From the NCBI RefSeq assembly GCF_002754375.1, contig NZ_PEFF01000001.1, positions 372,001 to 436,000 on the forward strand: a stretch of 64,000 bases of DNA, written 5' to 3'. The position numbers and the translations under genes were made by a program. The DNA comes from Variovorax sp. 54. Lineage in GTDB: Bacteria; Pseudomonadota; Gammaproteobacteria; Burkholderiales; Burkholderiaceae_C. This document shows, piece after piece, positions 57,496-64,000 of the stretch. The notes beneath the pieces were generated by a model. The model worked only from the letters and a program-made list of their open reading frames with translations. It searched no databases and was not told the origin of the DNA. Positions within the stretch are counted from its first letter, which is position 1. Each line of letters opens with the position of its first letter.

Positions 57496-58854
57496 GTGAG
57501 CAGCAGCACGCACGGCAGCGAACGAGGACTCATCGCGCGGCACGCCGGCACGGTGCTGATCGGCCAGCTGGCCGTGATGGCCTTCGGCGTGGCCGACACC
57601 ATCATCGCGGGCCGCTACTCCGAAGGCGCGCTGGCCGCACTCTCGGTGGGCGCCGCGATCTTCGTCAGCGTGTATGTCTCGCTGATGGGCGTGCTGCAGG
57701 CACTGCTGCCGGTGTGGGCCGAGTTGCACGGCGCCAACCGGGGCAGCGAAATCGGCCGCTCGGTTCGCCAGTCGCTCTACCTCGCCGCCATCGCCGTCGT
57801 GGTCGGCATGACGGTGCTGCTGCTGCCCGGCGCCGCGCTGCGCTGGACCCAGGTGCCCGCCGACATGCGCGGCGAGGTCGAGGCCTACCTCGCGGTACTG
57901 GCCTTCGCGCTGGCGCCCGCCCTGCTCTTTCGCCTTTTCAGCACCCTGAACCAGAGCCTGGGCAAGCCCAAGCTCGTGACCTGGCTGCAGCTGGCCTCGC
58001 TGCTCGTGAAGCTGCCGCTGTCGGTCTGGTTCACCTTCGGCGGCGCCGGCCTGCCTGCGATGGGGCTGGTGGGCTGCGCCTGGGCCACGCTGTGCGTGAA
58101 CTGGGCCATGCTCGGCTGCGCGGTCTGGCTGCTGCGCCATGGCGCGTTCTACCGCGGCTACCAGCTGTGGGAGCGCATCGAGGCGCCCGACTGGCGCCAG
58201 ATCCGGCTCTTCGCGCGGCTGGGTGTGCCCGGCGGCCTCGCGGTGCTGGTGGAAGTGACATCGTTCACGCTGATGGCGCTCTTCATCGCGCGCCTGGGCA
58301 CCACCGCGGCGGCCGCGCACCAGATCGCGTCGAACCTGCTGGCCGTGGCCTACATGACGCCGCTGTCGCTCGCCATCGCAACCAGTGCGCGCGTGAGCTT
58401 CTGGCTCGGCGCCGGCGACACCGCCAAGGCGCGCCATGCCTGCCGGCTGGGCTTCGAGCTCACGGCGCTGTTCGCGCTGCTCTATGCCGGCGCGATGGCC
58501 GCGTTCCGCACGCAGCTCGCCAACGTGTACTCCGACAACCCCGCCGTGATCGCGATGGCCTCGGCGCTGCTGGTCACCGTGGCGCTGTATCACATCGCCG
58601 ATGCATTCCAGACGCTGTGCGTCTTCGTGCTGCGCTGCTACCGCGTGACGCTGGCGCCGCTGGTCATCTACTGCACGATGCTCTGGGGCATGGGCCTGGG
58701 CGGCAGCTACCTGCTGGCCTACCGCGGCCTGGGGCCGTGGCCGGCCATGCAGTCGCCGCTGGCCTTCTGGCTCATGAGCGCTGTGGCGCTGGCGCTCACG
58801 GCGCTGTTGTTCGTCGCGCTGCTGCGCTGGACGATGAAGGCGCGGGCCCGCTGA
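57496..58854 (+). CDS. MATE family transporter
   Basis: A 452-residue MOP-superfamily protein with twelve predicted spans in two related halves. Family sequence includes LIGQLAVMAFGVADTIIAGR in the first half and HQIASNLLAVAYMTPLSLAI in the second. MATE proteins export drugs or metabolites using Na+ or H+; other MOP members flip lipid-linked sugars. The start is GTG at 57496, 3 bases after the preceding gene, so the two are probably one unit. Convergent with phoR. Confidence 0.9.
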   Translation: MSSSTHGSERGLIARHAGTVLIGQLAVMAFGVADTIIAGRYSEGALAALSVGAAIFVSVYVSLMGVLQALLPVWAELHGANRGSEIGRSVRQSLYLAAIAVVVGMTVLLLPGAALRWTQVPADMRGEVEAYLAVLAFALAPALLFRLFSTLNQSLGKPKLVTWLQLASLLVKLPLSVWFTFGGAGLPAMGLVGCAWATLCVNWAMLGCAVWLLRHGAFYRGYQLWERIEAPDWRQIRLFARLGVPGGLAVLVEVTSFTLMALFIARLGTTAAAAHQIASNLLAVAYMTPLSLAIATSARVSFWLGAGDTAKARHACRLGFELTALFALLYAGAMAAFRTQLANVYSDNPAVIAMASALLVTVALYHIADAFQTLCVFVLRCYRVTLAPLVIYCTMLWGMGLGGSYLLAYRGLGPWPAMQSPLAFWLMSAVALALTALLFVALLRWTMKARAR

Positions 58855-58870
58855 AGGCCGCGCGGCCTGC

Positions 58871-60208
58871 TTACTTGACCATCACGCGTGCTTCGCGCAC
58901 GCGCGTCGCCGGGAACAGCAGCGCGAAACGACTGCCCTTGCCCACCGTGCTCTCGATGCGCAGCTCGGTGCCGTGGCGCTGCGCGATGTGCTTCACGATC
59001 GCCAGTCCGAGCCCCGTGCCACCGGTCTCACGCGACCGACTGCGGTCGATGCGATAGAAGCGCTCGGTGAGCCGCGGAATGTGTTCGGCGGCAATGCCCG
59101 GGCCCGTGTCGCGCACCGCGTATTCACCGCGCCCGTCGGGCAACACCCGCCACGTCACCGCCACCTCGCCGCCGCCCGGCGTGTAGCGGATGGCGTTGGT
59201 CACGAGGTTCGACATCGCGCTCTGCAGCTCGGTCGGCGCGCCCGACAGCTCGGACTCGGCTTCCGACGTGAACGTGAGCCGGTGCCCCTGCGGCGTGAGC
59301 CGGCCCGACAGGCCTCGCCCTTCGTCTTCGCACTGCGCCAGCAGCGCGCGCATGCGCACCCACTGGTTGCCCGAAGGCGCTGCGCTGCCTTCCAGCCGCG
59401 ACAGCGTCAACAGGTCGTTCACCAGCGTTTCCATGCGGTGCGACTGCTGCCCCATCAGCGACAGATAACGCGTGCGCTCATCGGCATCCAGCGGCAGGTT
59501 CTGCAGCGTCTCGACGAAGCCCGCCAGCACCGTGAGCGGCGTGCGGATCTCGTGCGACACGTTGGCCACGAAGTCGCGCCGCATCGCCTCGGCCTGCTCC
59601 AGCGCCGTGATGTCGCGCGTGAGCAGCATGCGCCGGTTGCCGGCGTAGGGATGCACCTGCACCGACAGCCGCACCGGGTGGCCGCGATGCTGCGCATGCA
59701 CGAGACCGGGCGCGTCGATGACGACATCGCGGCTGTAGTTCCACGAGGCCAGATAGGCCACGAAGGCCGGATCGCGCACGAGGTTCGCCAGGTGCTGCAG
59801 CAGGTCGCGCTCGGCGTCGATGCCGAACTGGCCCGCCGCCGTCTGGTTGCACCACTCGATGCGGCCCTGCTCGTCGAGCAGCACCACGCCGTTGGGCGAG
59901 GCCTGGATGGCGGCCAGGAATTCCTGCAGCCGGTCTTCCGCCTGCCGGGTCTGTTGTTCACGCTCGCGCAGCAGCTTGCGGATGCGCTCCGAGAGCTCGC
60001 CCCACACACCCGGCCCGCGCGACGGCAGCCCGGCCGCGTCGTTGCGCAGCACGCGCAGCAGGCGGTCGGCGCGCCAGGCATCGAGGCCCAGCCAGAGCAC
60101 CGCGCCCAACCAAGCGCCCAGCCAGCCGTACTTCCAGCCGAAAAGGCCGACAGCGCCCGCCGCAATTACGAGGGACGCTATTAAAAACGTAGCAATACGA
60201 AAAGGCAT
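58871..60208 (-). CDS. phoR: phosphate regulon sensor histidine kinase
   Basis: A 445-residue membrane sensor kinase. Two N-terminal helices (about 5-45) with almost no periplasmic loop, a PAS domain (about 92-200), and the kinase core with phospho-acceptor His219 in VSHEIRTPLTVL follow. The ATP-binding boxes are NLVTNAIRYTPGGG, DTGPGIAAEH and GGTGLGLAIVKHI. PhoR senses phosphate through PhoU and the Pst transporter rather than directly. It follows phoB by 44 bases. Confidence 0.95.
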   Translation of the reverse strand: MPFRIATFLIASLVIAAGAVGLFGWKYGWLGAWLGAVLWLGLDAWRADRLLRVLRNDAAGLPSRGPGVWGELSERIRKLLREREQQTRQAEDRLQEFLAAIQASPNGVVLLDEQGRIEWCNQTAAGQFGIDAERDLLQHLANLVRDPAFVAYLASWNYSRDVVIDAPGLVHAQHRGHPVRLSVQVHPYAGNRRMLLTRDITALEQAEAMRRDFVANVSHEIRTPLTVLAGFVETLQNLPLDADERTRYLSLMGQQSHRMETLVNDLLTLSRLEGSAAPSGNQWVRMRALLAQCEDEGRGLSGRLTPQGHRLTFTSEAESELSGAPTELQSAMSNLVTNAIRYTPGGGEVAVTWRVLPDGRGEYAVRDTGPGIAAEHIPRLTERFYRIDRSRSRETGGTGLGLAIVKHIAQRHGTELRIESTVGKGSRFALLFPATRVREARVMVK

Positions 60209-60252
60209 GGCGGGCGATTATCCGCGCCCGCCGCCGAGGCTCACGGCGCTGC

Positions 60253-60945
60253 TCACACCGTGACTTGGGCCGTCAGCCGGTAACCCGCGCCGCGAACGGT
60301 TTCCACCATCGGCGCAGCCGCACCCAGCGACTCACGCAGGCGCTTGACGTGCACGTCGACCGTGCGTTCCTCGATATAGACGTGGTCGCCCCACACCTTG
60401 TCGAGCAGTTGCGCACGGCTGTGCACGCGCTCGGCGTGCTGCATCAGGTAGGCCAGCAGCTTGAATTCGGTCGGGCCGACCTTCAGCGCCCCGCCCTGCC
60501 ACGTGACGCGGTGGGTGGAGGTGTCGAGGGCCAGTTCGCCGATCTCGACGCGCTCGGTCACCACCTCGGGCGCGCGGCGGCGCAGCACGGCGCGGATGCG
60601 CGCCAGCATTTCCTGGGTGGAGAACGGCTTGGTGATGTAGTCGTCGGCACCGGCATCGAGGCCGGCGACCTTGTCGGGCTCGTCGCCGCGCGCCGTGAGC
60701 ATCAGGATCGGGATGGCCTTGGTGCGCGGGTCTTTGCGCCATTGGCGCGCGAGCTGCAGGCCGCTCTGGCCCGGCAGCATCCAGTCGAGCAGGATCAGGT
60801 CCGGCAGGAAGGCGTCGATTTCACGCTGGGCAGCGGCGCCGTCTTCGGACCAGATCGGCTCGAAGCCGTTGTGGCGCAGGTTGACGGCGATCAGCTCGGC
60901 GATCGAGGATTCGTCTTCGACGATCAGGACTCTTGGTTTCTTCAT
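60253..60945 (-). CDS. phoB: phosphate regulon response regulator
   Basis: A 230-residue OmpR-type regulator. The receiver domain has the acidic pocket VEDE and phospho-acceptor Asp54 (LILLDWMLPG), with Thr and Lys in MLTARG and ITKPF. The winged helix carries VGPTEFKLLAYLMQHAERV and EERTVDVHVKRLRESL, typical of PhoB DNA recognition. The start at 60945 (MKKPRVLIVEDE) is canonical. It lies between phoU and phoR. Confidence 0.96.
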   Translation of the reverse strand: MKKPRVLIVEDESSIAELIAVNLRHNGFEPIWSEDGAAAQREIDAFLPDLILLDWMLPGQSGLQLARQWRKDPRTKAIPILMLTARGDEPDKVAGLDAGADDYITKPFSTQEMLARIRAVLRRRAPEVVTERVEIGELALDTSTHRVTWQGGALKVGPTEFKLLAYLMQHAERVHSRAQLLDKVWGDHVYIEERTVDVHVKRLRESLGAAAPMVETVRGAGYRLTAQVTV

Positions 60946-60976
60946 GCGTTCTGGGGAGTCTGTGCGGCGACGGTCG

Positions 60977-61678
60977 TCACTGCAATGCCGACTCGATTTC
61001 CTCCATCGAAGTGTGCCGCACATCGGCGCCCTTGACGATGTAGATGATGAACTCGGCGATGTTCTTGGCGTGGTCGCCGATGCGTTCGATCGCCTTGGCC
61101 AGGAACAGCAGGTCCAGGCTGGCGGAGATGGTGCGCGGGTCTTCCATCATGTAGGTGACCAGCTTGCGCACGAAGCCGTCGAACTCCTTGTCGATGAGGT
61201 CGTCGTCTTTCAGGATCGACAGCGCGGCCGCCGTGTCCAGGCGCGCGAAGGCGTCCAGTGCGGTGCGCAGCAGGTTCGAGGCCAGGTCGGCGGCAATGCG
61301 CAGCTCGGTGGTGGGCAGCTGGCGGGCCGATCCGCTTTCGATGATCGACTTGACCATGCGTGCGATCTTGTTGGCCTCGTCGCCCACGCGCTCCAGGTTG
61401 GCGGTGGTCTTGCTGATGGCGATGAGCAGGCGCAGGTCGCGCGCCGTGGGCTGGCGGCGCGCAATGATCGACGACAGCTCGCGGTCGATCTCGATCTCCA
61501 TCGCGTTGACGCGGTGCTCGGTCTCCATCACGCGGTCGGCGGCTTCGGGGTCGAACTGCAGCAGGGCGTACACGGCCTGGTGGATCTGCGACTCGACCAT
61601 GCCGCCGAGCTCCATCACGCGCGACGAGACGCCGTTGAGTTCGCTGTCGAACTGGCTGGAAAGGTGTTTCTCGGTCAT
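60977..61678 (-). CDS. phoU: phosphate signalling protein PhoU
   Basis: A 233-residue protein of two three-helix PhoU repeats. The metal-binding signatures are ARRQPTARDLRLLIA with NLERVGDEANKIAR in the first half, and FLAKAIERIGDHAKNIAEFI in the second. PhoU couples Pst transport activity to PhoR so the regulon is off when phosphate is plentiful. Start MTEKHLSSQFDSELN chosen. It lies 22 bases after pstB. Confidence 0.97.
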   Translation of the reverse strand: MTEKHLSSQFDSELNGVSSRVMELGGMVESQIHQAVYALLQFDPEAADRVMETEHRVNAMEIEIDRELSSIIARRQPTARDLRLLIAISKTTANLERVGDEANKIARMVKSIIESGSARQLPTTELRIAADLASNLLRTALDAFARLDTAAALSILKDDDLIDKEFDGFVRKLVTYMMEDPRTISASLDLLFLAKAIERIGDHAKNIAEFIIYIVKGADVRHTSMEEIESALQ

Positions 61679-61700
61679 GGTGTTTTCCTTTGACTTCAAC

Positions 61701-62486
61701 TCAACCGAAGCGGCCGGTGATGTAGTCCTCGGTCTCCTTGCGCTGCGGCTTGAAGAACATCTGTTCGGTGGCACCGAACTCGATCAGGTCGCCGAGGTAC
61801 ATGTAGGCGGTGTAGTCGCTGCAGCGGGCAGCTTGCTGCATGTTGTGGGTCACGATGACCACGGTGTACTCGTTTTTCAGCTCGGCGATCAACTCTTCGA
61901 TCTTCGCGGTCGAGATCGGGTCGAGTGCGGAGCAGGGTTCGTCGAGCAGCAGCACTTCAGGCTTGATCGCAATGCCGCGTGCAATGCACAGGCGCTGCTG
62001 CTGGCCGCCCGAGAGTCCCGAGCCGCTTTGCTGCAGCTTGTCGCGCACTTCGGTCCACAGGGCGGCCTTCTTCAGGGCCCACTCGACGCGGTCGTCCATG
62101 TCGCTGGCCGAGAGGTTCTCGAACAGCTTCACACCGAAGGCGATGTTGTCGTAGATCGACATCGGGAACGGCGTGGGCTTCTGGAACACCATGCCGACCT
62201 TGGCGCGAATGAGCGCCACGTCCTGCTTGGACGTGAGCAGGTTCTCGCCGTCCAGCGCAATGGTGCCTTCGGCGCGCTGCTCGGGGTACAGCTCGAACAT
62301 GCGGTTGAAGGTGCGCAGCAGGGTCGACTTGCCGCAGCCCGACGGGCCGATGAAGGCCGTGACCTTGTTCTCGGGGATCTCGAGGTTGATGCCCTTGAGC
62401 GCGTGGAACTTGCCGTAGTAGAAGTTCAGGTCCTTGACCGAAATCTTCGAGCGCGACGGTTGTTGTTGTGCGACGGTGTTTGGCAT
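61701..62486 (-). CDS. pstB: phosphate ABC transporter ATP-binding protein
   Basis: A 261-residue ATPase of the high-affinity phosphate importer. Walker A is GPSGCGKST, the Q-loop [15 protein letters not shown] is specific to PstB, the signature is [14 protein letters not shown], and Walker B is [15 protein letters not shown]. The switch His is in [14 protein letters not shown]. Start [13 protein letters not shown] chosen. It lies 20 bases after pstA. Confidence 0.97.
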   Translation of the reverse strand: MPNTVAQQQPSRSKISVKDLNFYYGKFHALKGINLEIPENKVTAFIGPSGCGKSTLLRTFNRMFELYPEQRAEGTIALDGENLLTSKQDVALIRAKVGMVFQKPTPFPMSIYDNIAFGVKLFENLSASDMDDRVEWALKKAALWTEVRDKLQQSGSGLSGGQQQRLCIARGIAIKPEVLLLDEPCSALDPISTAKIEELIAELKNEYTVVIVTHNMQQAARCSDYTAYMYLGDLIEFGATEQMFFKPQRKETEDYITGRFG

Positions 62487-62506
62487 GTTGGCGCCTTCTT
62501 GATTAT

Positions 62507-63394
62507 TTAGTGTTTGTTGCGCGTCAGCACGCGCGCCAGGATGTTGAGGGCAAGCACGGCGACGGTGATCAGGAACACGCCGGCCCAGGCCAGCTGTTGC
62601 CAGTTCTCGTACGGGCTCATGGCGAACTTGAAGATCGTGACCGGCAGGCTGGCCATGGGCTGGCTCACGTCGGCGGTCCAGAACTGGTTGTTCAGCGCGG
62701 TGAAGAGCAGCGGTGCGGTCTCGCCGGCGATGCGGGCCACGGCCAGCAGCACGCCCGTGACCACACCGGCGCGCGCGGCGCGCAGCGTGATGCTGAGAAT
62801 GACCTTCCACTTCGGCGTGCCCAGTGCGTAGGCCGCTTCACGCAGGCCCGGCGGCACCAGCTGCAGCATGTTCTCGGTGGTGCGGATCACCACCGGAATC
62901 ACGATGAGCGCCAGCGACAGTGCGCCGGCCAGGCCCGAGAAGGTCTTGAAGTAGGCCACCACCACGGCGTAGACGAACAGGCCGATCACGATCGACGGTG
63001 CCGACAGCAGGATGTCGTTGACGAAGCGCGTGATCGAGGCCAGCAGGCCCTTGGGGTTGTACTCGGCCAGATAGATGCCGGCCATGATGCCGATGGGCGT
63101 GCCCACGAAGGTGGCCAGCGACACCATCACGAACGAGCCGAAGATGGCGTTGGCGATGCCGCCCGCCTCGTTCGGCGGCGGCGTCATCTCGGTGAAGGTG
63201 GCGAGCGCCAGGCCGCCGATGCCCTGGCGCAGCGTTTCCCACAGGATCCACACCAGCCAGAACACGCCGAACGCCATCGCGGCGAGCGACAGCGTGAGCG
63301 CGATCTTGTTCACGCGGTTGCGCGCGGCGAACCTCGCCTGGCGCGTTTCGGCCAATGCCTTGGCGTTGATCAGGTTTTGCGCAGTGGTGCTCAC
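62507..63394 (-). CDS. pstA: phosphate ABC transporter permease PstA
   Basis: A 295-residue inner-membrane permease with six spans, a long polar N-terminus and the coupling loop [20 protein letters not shown]. The conserved [13 protein letters not shown] and [14 protein letters not shown] segments identify PstA. It pairs with PstC to form the phosphate channel. Its ATG overlaps the pstC stop by four bases. Confidence 0.97.
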   Translation of the reverse strand: MSTTAQNLINAKALAETRQARFAARNRVNKIALTLSLAAMAFGVFWLVWILWETLRQGIGGLALATFTEMTPPPNEAGGIANAIFGSFVMVSLATFVGTPIGIMAGIYLAEYNPKGLLASITRFVNDILLSAPSIVIGLFVYAVVVAYFKTFSGLAGALSLALIVIPVVIRTTENMLQLVPPGLREAAYALGTPKWKVILSITLRAARAGVVTGVLLAVARIAGETAPLLFTALNNQFWTADVSQPMASLPVTIFKFAMSPYENWQQLAWAGVFLITVAVLALNILARVLTRNKH

Positions 63395-64000
63395 GACTTG
63401 GTTCCTTCGCTCTTCTTCATCTGGGCCAGCAGCATCTTCGAGAGCGACAGCACGACGAAGGTGATGAAGAACAGCACGAGGCCGAGGTACATCAGCGCGG
63501 CCTGGTGCAGGCCCGCGCCGGCTTCGGCGAATTCATTGGCCAGTGCCGAGGTGATGCTGTTGGCAGCCTCGAACACCGACAGGGAGTTGAGCTGGTTCAT
63601 GTTGCCGATCACGAACGTGACGGCCATGGTCTCGCCCAGTGCACGGCCGAGGCCGAGCATGATGCCGCCGATCACGCCGGCCTTGGTGTAGGGCAGCACG
63701 ACCTTGGAAACGACTTCCCAGGTGGTGGAGCCCAGGCCGTAGGCCGACTCCTTGAGCAGCGCGGGCGTCACTTCGAACACGTCGCGCATCACCGAGGCGA
63801 TGAACGGAATGATCATGATCGCCAGGATGATGCCGGCCGACAGAATGCCGATGCCCACGGGCGGGCCGGACACCAGGGCGCCGAGGTACGGCACGCCGGC
63901 CAGCAGCTTCTGCAGCGGCTGCTGCACCCAGGTCGAAAGAATCGGGCCGAAGACCAGCAGGCCCCACATGCCGTACACGATGGACGGCACGGCAGCCAGC
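63391..64000 (-). CDS. pstC: phosphate ABC transporter permease PstC, C-terminal part
   Basis: The open frame runs off the right edge of the window, so only about 203 C-terminal residues are visible. They contain [14 protein letters not shown], the coupling loop [20 protein letters not shown] and [18 protein letters not shown], all characteristic of PstC. The GTG at 63988-63990 is an internal Val, not a start. It heads the visible pstC-pstA-pstB-phoU-phoB-phoR order; pstS is expected just outside. Confidence 0.95.
   Translation of the reverse strand, partial: LAAVPSIVYGMWGLLVFGPILSTWVQQPLQKLLAGVPYLGALVSGPPVGIGILSAGIILAIMIIPFIASVMRDVFEVTPALLKESAYGLGSTTWEVVSKVVLPYTKAGVIGGIMLGLGRALGETMAVTFVIGNMNQLNSLSVFEAANSITSALANEFAEAGAGLHQAALMYLGLVLFFITFVVLSLSKMLLAQMKKSEGTKS

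Noticed and set aside
56038..58593. Long minus-strand frame opposite the membrane protein and MATE genes
   Set aside because: His/Gln/Arg-rich shadow of membrane-protein codons; the plus-strand proteins have clear membrane helices.
63988..63990. GTG as the pstC start
   Set aside because: The frame and PstC homology continue to the window edge; the GTG codes for an internal Val.

Overview
The window looks like chromosomal core DNA from a high-GC betaproteobacterium of the Comamonadaceae, most like Variovorax. The reasons are the very GC-rich codon use, the trxA-rho and recR-ybaB-dnaX-SRP RNA blocks, the nadE-P-II pair, the DUF3106-RDD-dgkA string, an AddAB-like rather than RecBCD-like nuclease pair, and G/C palindromic repeats of a type I associate with this family. 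The species is inferred from gene content, not from a database match. I see no prophage, insertion sequence, CRISPR array or tRNA. No stretch over about 320 bases lacks a gene, and the longest gap (44321-44634) holds the 4.5S SRP RNA.

Layout, left to right. 1-2016 (+): DUF3106 end, RDD protein, diacylglycerol kinase, LOG-family hydrolase. 2140-4172 (-): P-II and NAD synthetase. 4192-6263 (+): FemAB-like acetyltransferase carrying a repeat inside its reading frame, then a TPR membrane protein. 6306-9974: soluble pyrophosphatase divergent from a membrane proton pyrophosphatase with an added OmpA-like domain. 10048-15553 (+): MerR regulator and a tripartite ABC-2 type exporter without an ATPase gene. 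15550-17134: TetR regulator and a ferritin-like hydrolase around paired operators. 17140-24672 (-): an unusual lipid operon. 24805-26851 (+): exported peroxiredoxin and aldehyde dehydrogenase. 26876-28457 (-): Fur-box-controlled Mn superoxide dismutase and ZIP transporter. 28710-33157 (+): serine hydrolase, then moaA-mobA-moeA. 33171-36832: RNase HI, a methyltransferase and gloB with overlapping divergent start codons, and mltD. 36866-41390 (-): LtrA, a nitrate/sulfonate-type ABC importer, a MAPEG protein. 41451-45063: recR, ybaB, dnaX, SRP RNA, GNAT. 45077-52145 (-): flavoprotein and AddAB-like repair nuclease. 52306-58854: trxA, rho, an oxidoreductase, L31 type B, and a glycosyltransferase-like membrane protein with a MATE transporter. 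58871-64000 (-): phoR, phoB, phoU, pstB, pstA and part of pstC, the phosphate uptake and sensing operon, which continues past the right edge.

The best candidate for an undescribed system is the compact minus-strand operon 17959-24672. It encodes a phospholipase-D-like lipoprotein, two different membrane di-iron lipid oxidases (hydroxylase-type and desaturase-type), a 639-residue fusion of a KAS III condensing enzyme to a haem-oxygenase-like di-iron oxidase domain, and three unrecognised proteins. Gaps or overlaps between consecutive genes are 20 bases or less. Together they could make or remodel an unusual oxidised or condensed fatty-acyl product, but the product cannot be read from sequence.

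Other points worth attention are an A9 slippage site in dnaX set up to make a short gamma form, the OmpA-tailed pyrophosphatase, the Fur-SodA-ZIP unit, the in-frame repeat in the FemAB gene, and two TetR operators of the form GGTAC-N6-GTACC.
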